Source of the DNA: Syncephalis plumigaleata
Lineage: Eukaryota; Zoopagomycota; Zoopagomycetes; Zoopagales; Piptocephalidaceae
Reading direction: 5' to 3'
NCBI GenBank assembly: GCA_025201365.1
Contig: JAIXMF010000003.1
Span: 1,302,001-1,366,000, forward strand
Length of the DNA: 64,000 bases
Shown: positions 12,229 to 22,664 of the stretch, one piece after another
How the letters are laid out: the number at the start of each line of letters is the position of its first letter
How positions within the stretch are numbered: position 1 is the first letter of the stretch
Made by a program: the position numbers and the translations under genes
The notes under the pieces: generated by a model
Databases searched by the model: none
What the model saw: the letters and a program-made list of their open reading frames with translations, nothing else
Told to the model about the DNA's origin: nothing

Positions 12229-14160
12229 ATGCAGGTGGTCACTGGAAAACGAGTACTACTATCGGCGGAACATGAACCCGGTCAATACACGCTAGAGATA
12301 TGCAGCACTACAGGTCGTATCTTAGCCATTCATCCGCGTTATACATCCTCTATCCACGATTATCCTACACTCAATGGTGATGTAGCGTCATTCATTGATG
12401 CAGGTAATCTACTCGTTATGCCTGGTGTAGTGGATGCGCACGTTCATGTTAACGAGCCTGGACGTACGGACTGGGAGGGTTTCGAGACTGCCACATTTGC
12501 AGCTGCAGCCGGTAAACTACACTGGATGATTAGTTGGAACATCATTGCTGACATGATCTTCCTCATCTTACAATGTAGGCGGTGTTACTACGTTGGTGGA
12601 TATGCCACTCAATGCGATACCACCCACCACGACACCACATCACTTAGCGGTGAAGTTGGATGCAGCCAAGAATCAATGTTGGATCGATGTAGGATTCTAC
12701 GGCGGATTAATCCCTGATAATGCGGTAATGATAATAATAATACTAGTAGATCAATCATCATTGCTGCTCAACATACTTACTTTTTGCATGATGATATGTT
12801 CTCTTTATTTCATTCCATGATCTGATCAGACCGAGCTACGTGATATGGTTGATCTAGGCGTGTGTGGCTTCAAGTGTTTTATGATTGAGAGTGGTGTCGA
12901 TGAGTTTCCAATGGTGACCGAGGATGATATTAGACGTGGTCTACAACAATTGAAGGTGAGTGAAACTGATCGCAAGTGCGTGCATACGAGTGTTGTCGCT
13001 AATAGTACAAGTTACTATATCGCGTATAGGGAACCGATGTCGTGATGATGTTCCATGCAGAGATGGAGCATCCATTAGATGAGCATGATCATGATGCAAC
13101 AAAAAGTGCAAATGTACTCGATACCGATCAAACACAATATAGCACGTTCCTGGCCAGTCGTCCCAGTAGTCTCGAGTATCGTGCCATTGAAACGGTGATT
13201 CGACTGTGTCGTGAATTTAAAGATGTGCGCTGTCACATTGTTCATTTATCGGCTGCCGATGCCTTGCCTATGATTCGTGCGGCTAAACAGGAAGGCCTAC
13301 CATTGACGGTGGAGACGTGCTTTCATTATTTGACACTTGACGCGGAACAAATACCATCAGGTAAGGAAGACGATGTATGATATTAGTTGACCCTAATCAC
13401 TAATACAATAACTAGGAGCAACTCAATTCAAATGTTGTCCACCTATTCGGGAGAATACGAACCGACAATTGCTATGGGATGCACTCGCCGATGGCACTAT
13501 CGATTTCGTCGTGTCTGATCATTCACCGTGTGTGGCAGAATTGAAACGATTAGATCAGGGTGATTTTATGCAGGCATGGGGCGGTATTGCATCACTTCAA
13601 TTTGGTCTACCCCTACTATGGACGGAAGCACGACGTCGCAATCACAAGTAAGTGTATAGCAAGAATGATGTTAATTCATTGCGATATACTGATTATTTAA
13701 CGCAAATCATTGATATGACAACGATGAGATGATAGTGTACAAGATTTGATACGCTGGCTATCTACACATACGGCGAGACATGCCAATTTGCATAAGCGGA
13801 AAGGATCATTGGCAGTTGGTAAAGATGCCGATATGGTCATTTGGGATCCAGATGGTTCATTTGCTGTACGTGTACTATTGTGCATATGCTTATCCATTCG
13901 TATCTACTAACGGTTTCGTTCATTAACTCATCCAGATTACGCAGGATACTATACGCTTCAAGAATAAGGTAACACCGTATATGGGACACAAATTAATGGG
14001 ACGTATTTATCGTACACTCGTTCGTGGCAAGACAGTCTATGTGAATGATAGTATAGATGATGATGATGATGCCAATAGTCAGCATAAGCAAGCATTACTC
14101 AATAGTGATAGCAATACTAAGGCAAATGTACAGGAGCGTATTGGAAAACTATTAGTATAA
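12229..14160 (+). CDS. DAL1: Allantoinase
   Basis: Hydrolyses allantoin to allantoate in purine-derived nitrogen use. Seven exons: 12229-12511, 12579-12724, 12830-12955, 13030-13360, 13416-13647, 13736-13865, 13936-14160; the total is 491 codons with the frame closed at every junction. It is an amidohydrolase-fold enzyme: the metal-binding [17 protein letters not shown] stretch is at about residue 70, GFKCFM carries the lysine position, MMFHAEM the next metal histidine, CHIVHLS another, and FVVSDHSPC the catalytic aspartate. It ends in an acidic, poorly conserved tail. The start is the first ATG, giving MQVVTGKR; it lies within a CAG/GT context that also resembles a 3' splice site, so an upstream non-coding exon is possible. 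Dihydropyrimidinase or dihydroorotase are less likely because of the [12 protein letters not shown] form. Confidence 0.93.
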
Positions 14161-14197
14161 TAGCTATTTTATTATTACAACTACAATAATAAAGCAG

Positions 14198-15269
14198 CTA
14201 TGAGAGATCAGCGACAAAACAGTTGGTTTTTTGAATAAATTCATCTACTGCTACAGCCATCTTCCAATCAACATCACCTGCTCCTAGATAGAATACAGGT
14301 GGCTAATACAATATTTGATTAGTATGATAATAGGATAGGGTCATTAGCATATCGAATACGCATCTTACCATCAATTGACCAATACTTTTACTAAGAATAA
14401 TAGGCATAGGTGTAGAAGTACCTAATAGTCGTAATAGATATATATATATATATAGATTATTGCCATTGTCATCATTTACTATTACTTACCAATAGGTGAT
14501 ACGCCATTTTTATCAAATCCAGTCAATTCAAATGATACATCAGCGGGAGCAAGTCGAAAATTATAATACTGTCGACTGATCTCCTTTTGTTTCAATGATC
14601 GTACGTAATTCATTAACTTTTGCGTATTAACCGAGGCTACATACTATGGAAAGTGCATTAGTTGATATAGTAATAGCAATGCAATCATCGCCTGATTTAC
14701 CCACCTGAGTGATGACGCAATAATAGCGAGAATTTAGAAAATCTACATGTCAAGTTAATCATTGTATCATACACAGACTAGACACTTGCTTGCTTGCTTA
14801 CCTGTTGTGTCAGACACGGTACATCGTGTATTCTCAAATACTACCGTTTTACATAAATGACGTATCGATGGAGCAACCAATTGTGCTCTAATATTATTCG
14901 ATAGTTTAGTTAGAGCAATGTATATACGTAAGCCTCCACTTACACTCGTTCTTGGAGTGACCAGTCATAATAATCGGATGGCACCTTGTAAAAACGTGCA
15001 TGCAAGTTTATTTCATTTACTGCTTTTCTCACCTATTCATTCTGTTAATATAATATGCTCACATCTCACTATCTTCGTCATTAATGATGTCGTATACTTA
15101 CTGTCACCACTGTATTCGGCGCATCATCTGATAGTTGCTCTGTTACAGCCAATTCTCTAAATCGATCCATATACGGGGCAACTATACAATCAGTGGCGTA
15201 TAGTTGTGCCACTATTTCAACTAGTCGTTCAAGACGCTGTCCGATATCTAGGATGGTGTGGTTGTTCAT
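14198..15269 (-). CDS. YbaK/prolyl-tRNA synthetase-associated domain protein
   Basis: Probable cytosolic trans-editing-type protein: the YbaK/ProX fold removes wrong amino acids from tRNA in characterised members. I reconstruct seven exons on the minus strand: 15269-15102, about 15019-14944, 14887-14802, 14742-14705 (38 nt), 14643-14490, 14421-14369 and 14302-14198. The protein reads HARFYKVPSDYYDWSLQERV, then APSIRHLCKTVV and FENTRC, then RQYYNFRLAPADVSFELTGF and YLGAGDVDWKM, a pattern I know from plant and fungal YbaK-domain proteins of about 250-300 residues. The exon 1/2 junction is one base short: exon 1 ends ACA before GTAAGT, and one more G would give the consensus ACAG/GTAAGT and restore the frame (227 codons). 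The 3' end is 37 bp from the convergent allantoinase stop. Confidence 0.78.
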
Positions 15270-15421
15270 ATTAAATTGATAACAATGATGATGATGATAG
15301 TGTGGTCGATGAAAGGTGATTGAACGGGAAAATTAATTTTTTTGTAATCATCAAGAAAAAAAAGAAAAATCATTCTTTTTTGCATTTCATATTCGCTATA
15401 CACTCGACAGCTAACGACAAC

Positions 15422-17908
15422 ATGGGGAAATTCAAGAAGGAATCCAGTCGAGTGGCGCGCGACACCTCGAATCGTCCGGGTAACACTCGGCTGAAGGGTG
15501 AAAACTTTTATCATGACAAGAAGAAGGTGCAATACCTGAACATGCTACGTGGTGGTAAAGCAGTACGCGATCGAGATGGCAATATCGTCAAAGCGGCAGC
15601 ATTCCAAAGTACTGAGGCACCAGTGGCTCGAATTGCTCCTAATCGTAAATGGTTTGGTAAGTGACGAGTATATTACCAGGCATATACATGACAATCCAAT
15701 TGATATAATGTATATATACATGTATGTATGTATTGGTCATATAGGTAATACTCGTGTTATTGGTCAAAAGGAATTGCAATCATTTCGTGAAAAGCTAGGC
15801 GATGCCGTCAATGATCCCTATCAAGTATTACTACGACGTAACAAGTTGCCTATGGGATTACTGCAAGATGTCAAGAGTGTATGTAGTTTGATGATCAACG
15901 ATGTATCATCTGTCTATTGCTAATGTATTCACGTTCGTTTAGGAGGCACGCGTTCATGTATTGGAGACCGAGAGTTTCTCACATACATTTGGACCTAAAT
16001 CACAACGTAAACGTCCCAAGATGCTCGCTGCATCCATGGATGAACTACTATCAACTGCCGATGACTCTATCGGTAAGTGAGACTAGTTGAAATGATATCA
16101 TGACTGATTACTGATTAATGCTTTATTATATTATTTGCAGAAACATATGATCATACTAAAGACAACGATCTAACAGCCAACAATATATTCGATCATTTGG
16201 ATTTGGCCCGTGAGTCTATCTTCCTTAAGGGTCAGTCTAAGCGTATTTGGGGTGAACTCTACAAGGTGATCGATTCATCGGATGTTGTCGTCCACGTACT
16301 CGATGCTCGTGATCCATTGGGTACCCGTTGTCGTAATGTGGAAACGTATTTAAGCAAGGAAGCACAACACAAGCATCTTATCTTTGTGTTGAACAAGTGC
16401 GATCTTGTACCAACCTGGGTTACAGTAAGTAGACAGATGAACAGCTAATAACAGCTAATAACAGCTAATAACAATAATATGAATTATAGGCACGTTGGGT
16501 TAAAGTGTTGTCGCGTGATTATCCCACTCTTGCCTTCCATGCCTCGATCAATAATTCGTTTGGTAAAGGTGCGCTCATCCAACTGCTACGTCAATTTGGC
16601 AAGCTCCATTCGGATAAGAAACAAATCAGTGTGGGATTCATTGGTTATCCGAATACCGGTAAAAGTTCGATTATCAACACGCTACGTAAGAAGCGAGTAT
16701 GCTCGGTGGCACCCATTCCAGGTGAAACTAAAGTATGGCAATATATCACATTGATGCGTCGTCTCTACTTGATCGATTGTCCCGGTGTGGTGTACCCTGA
16801 TCCAAAAGACACGGAAGCAGACATTGTACTAAAGGGTGTGGTAAGTTATCAACTAGATAATGATGATGATTAATATATTGCCTAAACTTATCTCTACTTG
16901 CTTACAATAGGTTCGTGTGGAGAATGTAAAGAATCCTGAAGACTATGTTGAGCCGATGCTTAAGCGAGTTCGTCCTGAATATATACGTCGTACCTATGAT
17001 GTACGTTCATGGGATGATCACGAGGATTTCCTGTCAAAGGTAGCCAAGAAGACGGGTAAACTACTCAAGGTAAGTTTATTAGTAATATATACATATATAC
17101 ATGTATATGTGCTAATCATTAAGCAAAATGACTATAGGGTGGTGAACCGGATCTTAGTACGGTAGCCAAAATGGTATTAAATGACTGGCTACGCGGTAAG
17201 ATTCCATTCTATACAGCACCGCCTGAAGATGAAAAACCAGCCACTAGTATGGAGGTGGAAGAACCGACACCCATTATTGAAGGACCCAATCCAGAATTGG
17301 AAAAGGTAAGCAGATAATGTTATAATAATGATTCATGTATGTTAATCAATGATGACTAGGGTAAAATCGGTGTAGAGCAATTATTCCGTAAGATTCAAGT
17401 GTCGACCGTCTTCCTACCAGATGACATGAAGCGAGATGATGTTGAACAGGAGGAGGAACAAAAGGAGAAACTGGCTAAAGCATTGAAACAAGCTCGCGAG
17501 CAGAATAAACAAGCGGCCAAGGTTGCTGCCATTGAGAATGAGGCTGACGAGGACGACAACGAAGATGACATTCCTGACTGGGATGAAGTATTCGGTAGTG
17601 TCGTGGGTGAGGAAGTGTCCACGCTGGGTGAACAACCGAAATCCACCACAGATGGTGTCTCGGCAGACGATACTGAAGAAGATGAAGAGAATGAAGAGGA
17701 AGACGACGACGAAGATATGTCATTAGATGACGAGGATGGCAAACGACGCAAGACAGTTAAAGCACCACGTATGACGACGAATAAGCAAAAGGTCGGCAAG
17801 CACTACTACGATACGGCAAACGTAAAGAATCGTAATCGTGATAAGAAACGACCGGAGGATCCTAATAAGCTAGCCAAACGACTAAAAGCAACCAAAAGTC
17901 GACGATAA
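15422..17908 (+). CDS. NOG2: Nucleolar GTPase NOG2 (large-subunit ribosome assembly)
   Basis: GTPase acting on late pre-60S particles in the nucleolus and nucleoplasm. Eight exons: 15422-15656, 15745-15878, 15943-16072, 16141-16424, 16490-16840, 16911-17069, 17138-17305, 17360-17908; total 670 codons with a clean frame. The N-terminal NGP1NT region is visible ([20 protein letters not shown]). The GTPase motifs are in circularly permuted order, as expected: [10 protein letters not shown] and then NKCDL (G4) come before [14 protein letters not shown] (G1), PGETK (G2) and DCPGV (G3). The C-terminus is acidic then lysine/arginine-rich, usual for nucleolar GTPases. Length matches the fungal family. 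Confidence 0.96.
16441..16470 (+). repeat. Triplicated branch-site element in NOG2 intron 4
   Basis: The 10-bp unit ACAGCTAATA occurs three times in tandem inside the intron at 16425-16489. Each unit contains the CTAAT branch-site core and a CAG, so the intron has three candidate branch points and alternative 3' splice sites ahead of the real one at 16489. Confidence 0.7.
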
Positions 17909-18116
17909 ACGCAGAGCAGCGCGCAACACATTCATTGTCTGCATGCAATAATAGAACTGTTGTGAGCAGTTTCTTCTATTATTATTAATATTACATCATT
18001 ATTCTTTGATATCATTCATTAAAGCAATTCCGAATTATTACTACTATTTTCATTTCAATTTTATTTTTATTTTGAATCTATCTTTTGTATTTGTTGTTTA
18101 CCTCGCACTATTAATC

Positions 18117-19061
18117 ATGACTCAACGATTTGCTAATTTAGCACAGGAATCTCTCTCGATATTCAAACGAGAGAGTCAGCACAGTAGGTAGCATTGAGTA
18201 CTATTGTATATATACAGTACAGCAACTAAGTATATGATCTATTAGTGTGGCGTATGGATGTAATGGAACGTGTGCCTGAACAGTGGCTGTTCCAATTCAG
18301 TAAAGAAACTGATCTAACGCAATGGATTGTTGGTTGCGACAAGGATATTGGCGGTAAGTAATAGCTAATAAGTAATAGCTAGTAGCTAGTAGTAATACGC
18401 TAAACTATATACTATTAACTAGGCTATTCGACAGCTACACTTGAATTAACGACTGATGGCAAAGCACGCTTCCACGGCAATATCTCTACAAAATTACCGT
18501 TGAAACGAAAGGACTTCATTCGTAGTGGCTATGCTGCCATTCGATCCAAGGTAATCATCGTTATTGTTGATGTTGTCATTAGTAGACAACTGCCATCACA
18601 TTGACTATACTATCAGCTATTAACCTACGGATATCCTTACTATACTTTAGGAGGCGCGTCATACACTACTCGGTTCCAATTTCTGGGACACGGGTCTTTT
18701 CCGATTCCTATGTCTACGAGTACGCGGTGATCATCGACGCTATATGGTTAACATGCAGACAGACGGTGTGGTTAACACGGATATATTCCAACATCGACTA
18801 TTCCTACGTCGACCAGGTCAATGGGAGGATATACTCATTGGGTTTCGTGATTTTACGCAAACTAATAATGGACTCGTCCTACCCGATCAGATGCAAATGC
18901 TGCGAGAGCGTGTAAGAACCATTGGATTCTCAGTGATGGATGGACGGGATGGTCCGTTCTCATTAGAAATCGATTCTATTAAAATGATGAATACAGAGGG
19001 CACAGACGGTGATGTAGACATTCAGCCGGATGGTGCGGCTAAAATAACACTAACCATGTAA
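18117..19061 (+). CDS. CIA30: Complex I intermediate-associated protein 30 (CIA30/NDUFAF1)
   Basis: Assembly factor for mitochondrial NADH:ubiquinone oxidoreductase. Four exons: 18117-18183, 18246-18353, 18423-18550, 18651-19061; total 238 codons, frame closed. The CIA30 domain covers most of the protein: WLFQFSKETDLTQWIVGCDK with DIGGYS following, FIRSGYAAIRSK, RGDHRRYMVNMQTDG, FQHRLFLRRPGQWEDI and the terminal IGFSVMDGRDGPFSLEID. The N-terminus (SLSIFKRES) is short and could be a mitochondrial presequence, but that is inference. Its presence implies the organism has a standard respiratory complex I. Confidence 0.93.
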
Positions 19062-19448
19062 ACATTAAAAGTTATTAGAACATTTTTATACCAAAATAAT
19101 GCTATAGTTTATCATTAATAAATACATACAGGATTCTTCCAACCAGTAAACATCGTTAGTTTTTAACACCTATGCTTTTATTATAAATAATTGCGCATAG
19201 TAGTTAGCATCGCTGTCGTTGTCATTACTAATAGTTAGCAAATAATTAACAAACCTACTAATGGGAACATTAACAAAAGTTAAGGAATAGGTAAGGGAAT
19301 GGCATTAATAAAAGTTAATAGCTTTATTAGCATTCCATTACAAATGTCTACACATTCATTAATAAACAATTGCTAGTTACTATTTCTATATATGTTTTAT
19401 ATAGAACGTTCTACTGCAGTTCATTTTTTCTTTTTGCTGTTCTTCAAT
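19062..19448. other. AT-rich intergenic spacer with fold-back element
   Basis: Between CIA30 and the F-box-like gene. No coding gene is seen. It contains repeated TTAATAAA/TTTATTAA words and the fold-back repeat listed at 19296-19369. A TATATA stretch just before 19390 may belong to the promoter of the downstream gene. Confidence 0.6.
19296..19369 (+). repeat. Dispersed fold-back repeat, copy 1
   Basis: The stretch starts GGAATGGCATTAATAAA and its right half returns as TTTATTAGCATTCC, so a 41-nt segment folds into a hairpin. A clearly related inverted copy is at 62462-62530; both continue with ATTCCATTACAAAT, then CTACACATT, then TTAATAAA. It is non-coding and may be a small MITE-like element, but I see no certain target-site duplication. 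Confidence 0.6.
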
Positions 19449-21080
19449 ATGTCGTCCACCGAGTTAGACTTATTGACTCTGCTTCCAACTGAGGACCGCA
19501 ATTACATTCTCAGTTTACTCAGTCATACCGACATATTACGAGTGAGTGCTTGCAATCACTCACTAAGGTGTACAATACGGAATGACAAACTATTGTGGCA
19601 AGCACTGTATAAACATGAATTCCTATCTGGCGTGTATTGCAAAGAGGAGTGGGATTTTGTATTCTGGTGTATCCGTACCAATCCAAATACTACATCCATA
19701 CCAGCAAAAAGATCAGATGTTATAAAGAATGTTGATTGGTACGATGTATATCGCCGACGCGTAATAACCGAGTATAATTGGCGACACGGCTATTCAAATA
19801 CAACAGAGATCGATATCAACTGGTATAATTCGTATGGTGAAACAGTCAATATTATTCGTGTTCGTACCTCAGCTACAGGTATATTTTTTATGCATATTTA
19901 CATGAATAATAGATCTAGGAAATATTGGTATAGTGTAGAATGTACGGCCTATCCGGATCTTAAGCAACTTGGCAATAAGACTGAAAAACCTACCTTTTCT
20001 GCATTACGCAAGAGAGCTCTATTAGAGAACAATGATACTACTGAGCAACAACAGCAGTACCATCTTCCTGTCATTCATCATATGGGCGATCACTATATTG
20101 TTGGAACTCTGCAATATATTCAAAGCAATGAATCACAAGCGATGACAATATCGTATCGCGGTAGTGATGAAAAGAATGCGTATGTCACCGTCGACATTCC
20201 TCAGCATACCGAGATAAGGCTGCTCGATGGGAAATGGGCATTGTTATCCGATGGATATCCTAAACGTGTTGGCGATTCATTTGGTAAGCATCGCTCAGAT
20301 AGATAAACAGATCAAGTGGCACTAATCTCTCTCTATATGTGCATCATATAACCATAGCCAATATAGAAATAGTTGATTTGGAAAATGTTATTAAACATTC
20401 CGGCTTTATTAATGATGTATGGGAAGTAGCTTGTTTTTACGAGACAACCGACAAATCAGCGTTGTATACACGGCAAGAGTAAAGAAAGACGATGCAAGTT
20501 GTATCGAATGGGCACTACATCAATTCTCAAGTGCATCTCCGTATAAACAACTACGCAATGGCTGGTTCTACTTGCCAGAGATACGCAGTGATGATCCTAT
20601 AGAAGTCTGCGTTTTACATCCATCCCGAGTGATGATCGCATTTTATGAATACGTAGAGGAAACTTACGATTGCGTAATTCATAGTGTAGCAACATCGGGA
20701 CAGACAGCTACACCGGACATAGGATTGCTATGGCTGACGGATGCTTACCTGTTCCATTACTTAAAGCAGGACTCAAATCTCATTTAGGATCTGATTCTAT
20801 GATTTATTGCGATGAATCGTTTAACGATGATCAAATGATGCATTTTCCAGGCATGACCAATTACAAGCATGTTATTCGTAACTTGTACAGCATTAGTGTG
20901 GATAAATCCGGCAAACAAATAATGTATTTAGTGGATATCGATAAGAAAACGGTAGTCCGCACGCTAGGCAAACTAGCCTCACCTTTTCAACAAATTTATT
21001 ATTTAATTACTGGCAAAGTAACTAATTCATTATCTGAAAGACCTCGCTTATTAGAAATAGAGGATTATGGTGCATTATAA
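19449..21080 (+). CDS. F-box-like protein (frame broken twice)
   Basis: Exon 1 is 19449-20283; an intron (20284-20357) leads into exon 2, 20358-21080. Residues about 5-45 look like an F-box (LLTLLPTEDRNYILSLLSHT with DILRVSACNHSLR following, then LWQALYKHEF), implying a substrate receptor of an SCF ubiquitin ligase. The rest has Trp/Tyr-rich motifs but no domain that I can name. Exon 2 is not open in one frame: the reading must change near 20410-20460 and again near 20720-20790 to reach the stop at 21080. As similar losses occur in conserved genes nearby, I favour sequence error over decay, but this family evolves fast and a pseudogene cannot be excluded. Confidence 0.6.
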
Positions 21081-21552
21081 TAATATAATAAGCACGTATA
21101 GGTTTATCCAATTATTTAATATCTATCCATCTGTCTATTACTAAATAAAAGCAACATTATCGTATTTACATTGTCTAATATATGTATATGTATATGTATA
21201 TAAAAGTAAAATAATATCCGTGGTTTTATTTACGGAATTTCAATCAAAAGCATTATTGGTGTATTGCGAAAGGAAGGGACACGCAAATCACAACGACACC
21301 ACATATTACTTTTCCAAATCCTACAACAACCTATCAACATCAACATCATTATCATCGTCAAGAACATCCATCATTCGTGTTAATATAAAGGGAAAACATA
21401 TCGAAGAGCCATGACATTCAACAACTATACCTTTATTATACATACAATCACATATAATAAAAGTACGTTATGAATAATCAACAACAACAGCATCATCCTC
21501 GTTGTCGTAGTAATAATGAATGTTCCATATATGAATGATTGTGTGTGTGTAT
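21081..21552. other. Convergent intergenic region, no gene seen
   Basis: Between the F-box-like gene and eL43. One 64-codon frame at about 21220-21414 has no recognisable features and I do not call it. AATAAA-like words near 21144 and, on the other strand, near 21430 are candidate poly(A) signals. Confidence 0.5.
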
Positions 21553-22293
21553 TTAGGATTCGAGGATATCGCGAAGACGGCGCACGGTACTGCGCACGGT
21601 AGCCGCGGCCGTGGTGGAGACGGTCCAGGCACCACCGGCCATGGTCTTACGGCATGAGCGGCATTGCCAGATACCGACGGCTTGACGCTTGACGGCGTCC
21701 TTACCGCAGAAAGTGCAGGTGTAACGGGCGTGTTGCGTGATTTCCATCTTCTTGATCTGCTTACGCAACGACGAACCGTAACGGGTGCCGTATTTACCGG
21801 TGATTCCGACCTTACGAGTGCGTTTGGCCTACAATAGCAAAAATAATAGTAATAATTAGTACATATATGATTTTGTATATAATAGAGCAATAATAACAAT
21901 AGTAATAAATAGTAATAGTACGCGTAATAGTAATAGTAGTAATAGTGCTTATTGTATAATCTATTCCATAGAATACCTATATCTATATCTATCTAGCAAT
22001 AAACATTCCTTCTCACTACCTTACATGTCTATTCTAACTAATAGCCTAGACTAGTTGTTGATATATTCCATAATTCTATCTAATAGATTACACGCGCACC
22101 TATACTATTATCCCTATATAACCACTATGCTTACTATATATACTACTACTACTTGTATCTATTGCTCTTCTTCTAGTATCCCATAGATATATCCTCACAT
22201 CCATCCAACTATACTATGAATAGATAGATAGATGGATGGATGGATGGATGGATACATGTATGCATTCTATGTATATGTATTGATATTTACCAT
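21553..22293 (-). CDS. RPL43: 60S ribosomal protein eL43 (L37a)
   Basis: Two exons: 22293-22291 (only the ATG) and 21828-21553; the total of 93 codons gives the canonical 92-residue eL43. The protein starts with [20 protein letters not shown] after Met. It has the zinc-finger cysteines CTFCGK...CRSC and ends in RRLRDILES. The 462-nt intron directly after the start codon is far longer than others in the window, as is common for ribosomal-protein genes; I saw no C/D-box snoRNA motifs in it. The intron contains TACTAAT close to its 3' end as branch site. Confidence 0.97.
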
Positions 22294-22664
22294 GGCTTCG
22301 ACTGTTAATCTGGCTGTATCTTCCGAACACGTTGGATAGAACGGGGAAGAGGAAGGAGAGGGGGATCTTTAATTTTGGGTGGCGATGACCACCACTTCGT
22401 ATGAGTGGAGTGGGTGAGTGATTCCATCTCATATCAACACTGTATTACTGATACTTCGCTATCTTATTAATTACCATCACACTCATTATCTCATTTCAAT
22501 ATTGAAATGCTAACTATTATCTAAAATAAACCTATTTATTTGTAGAGACAACAACAACAACAACAGTAATAGTAATAAATGTATTAATGAATAGTAATAT
22601 AGTAATAGTAGTAATATATAATACTTTTTATCGTCGTATATGCACATAATAGCTATGTATATAT
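22294..22664. other. eL43 upstream region / chitin synthase 3' flank
   Basis: About 370 bp holding the eL43 promoter and leader and the 3' UTR of the ankyrin-chitin synthase gene. AT-rich, with an ACAACA run near 22555. No gene seen. Confidence 0.5.

Noticed and set aside
17395-17799. Serine-rich minus-strand frame inside NOG2
   Set aside because: Antisense shadow of the acidic Asp/Glu-rich C-terminus of NOG2.
21829-22290. snoRNA in the long eL43 intron
   Set aside because: I found no TGATGA/CTGA box pair or H/ACA tail in the intron; only AT-rich simple sequence and a normal branch site.
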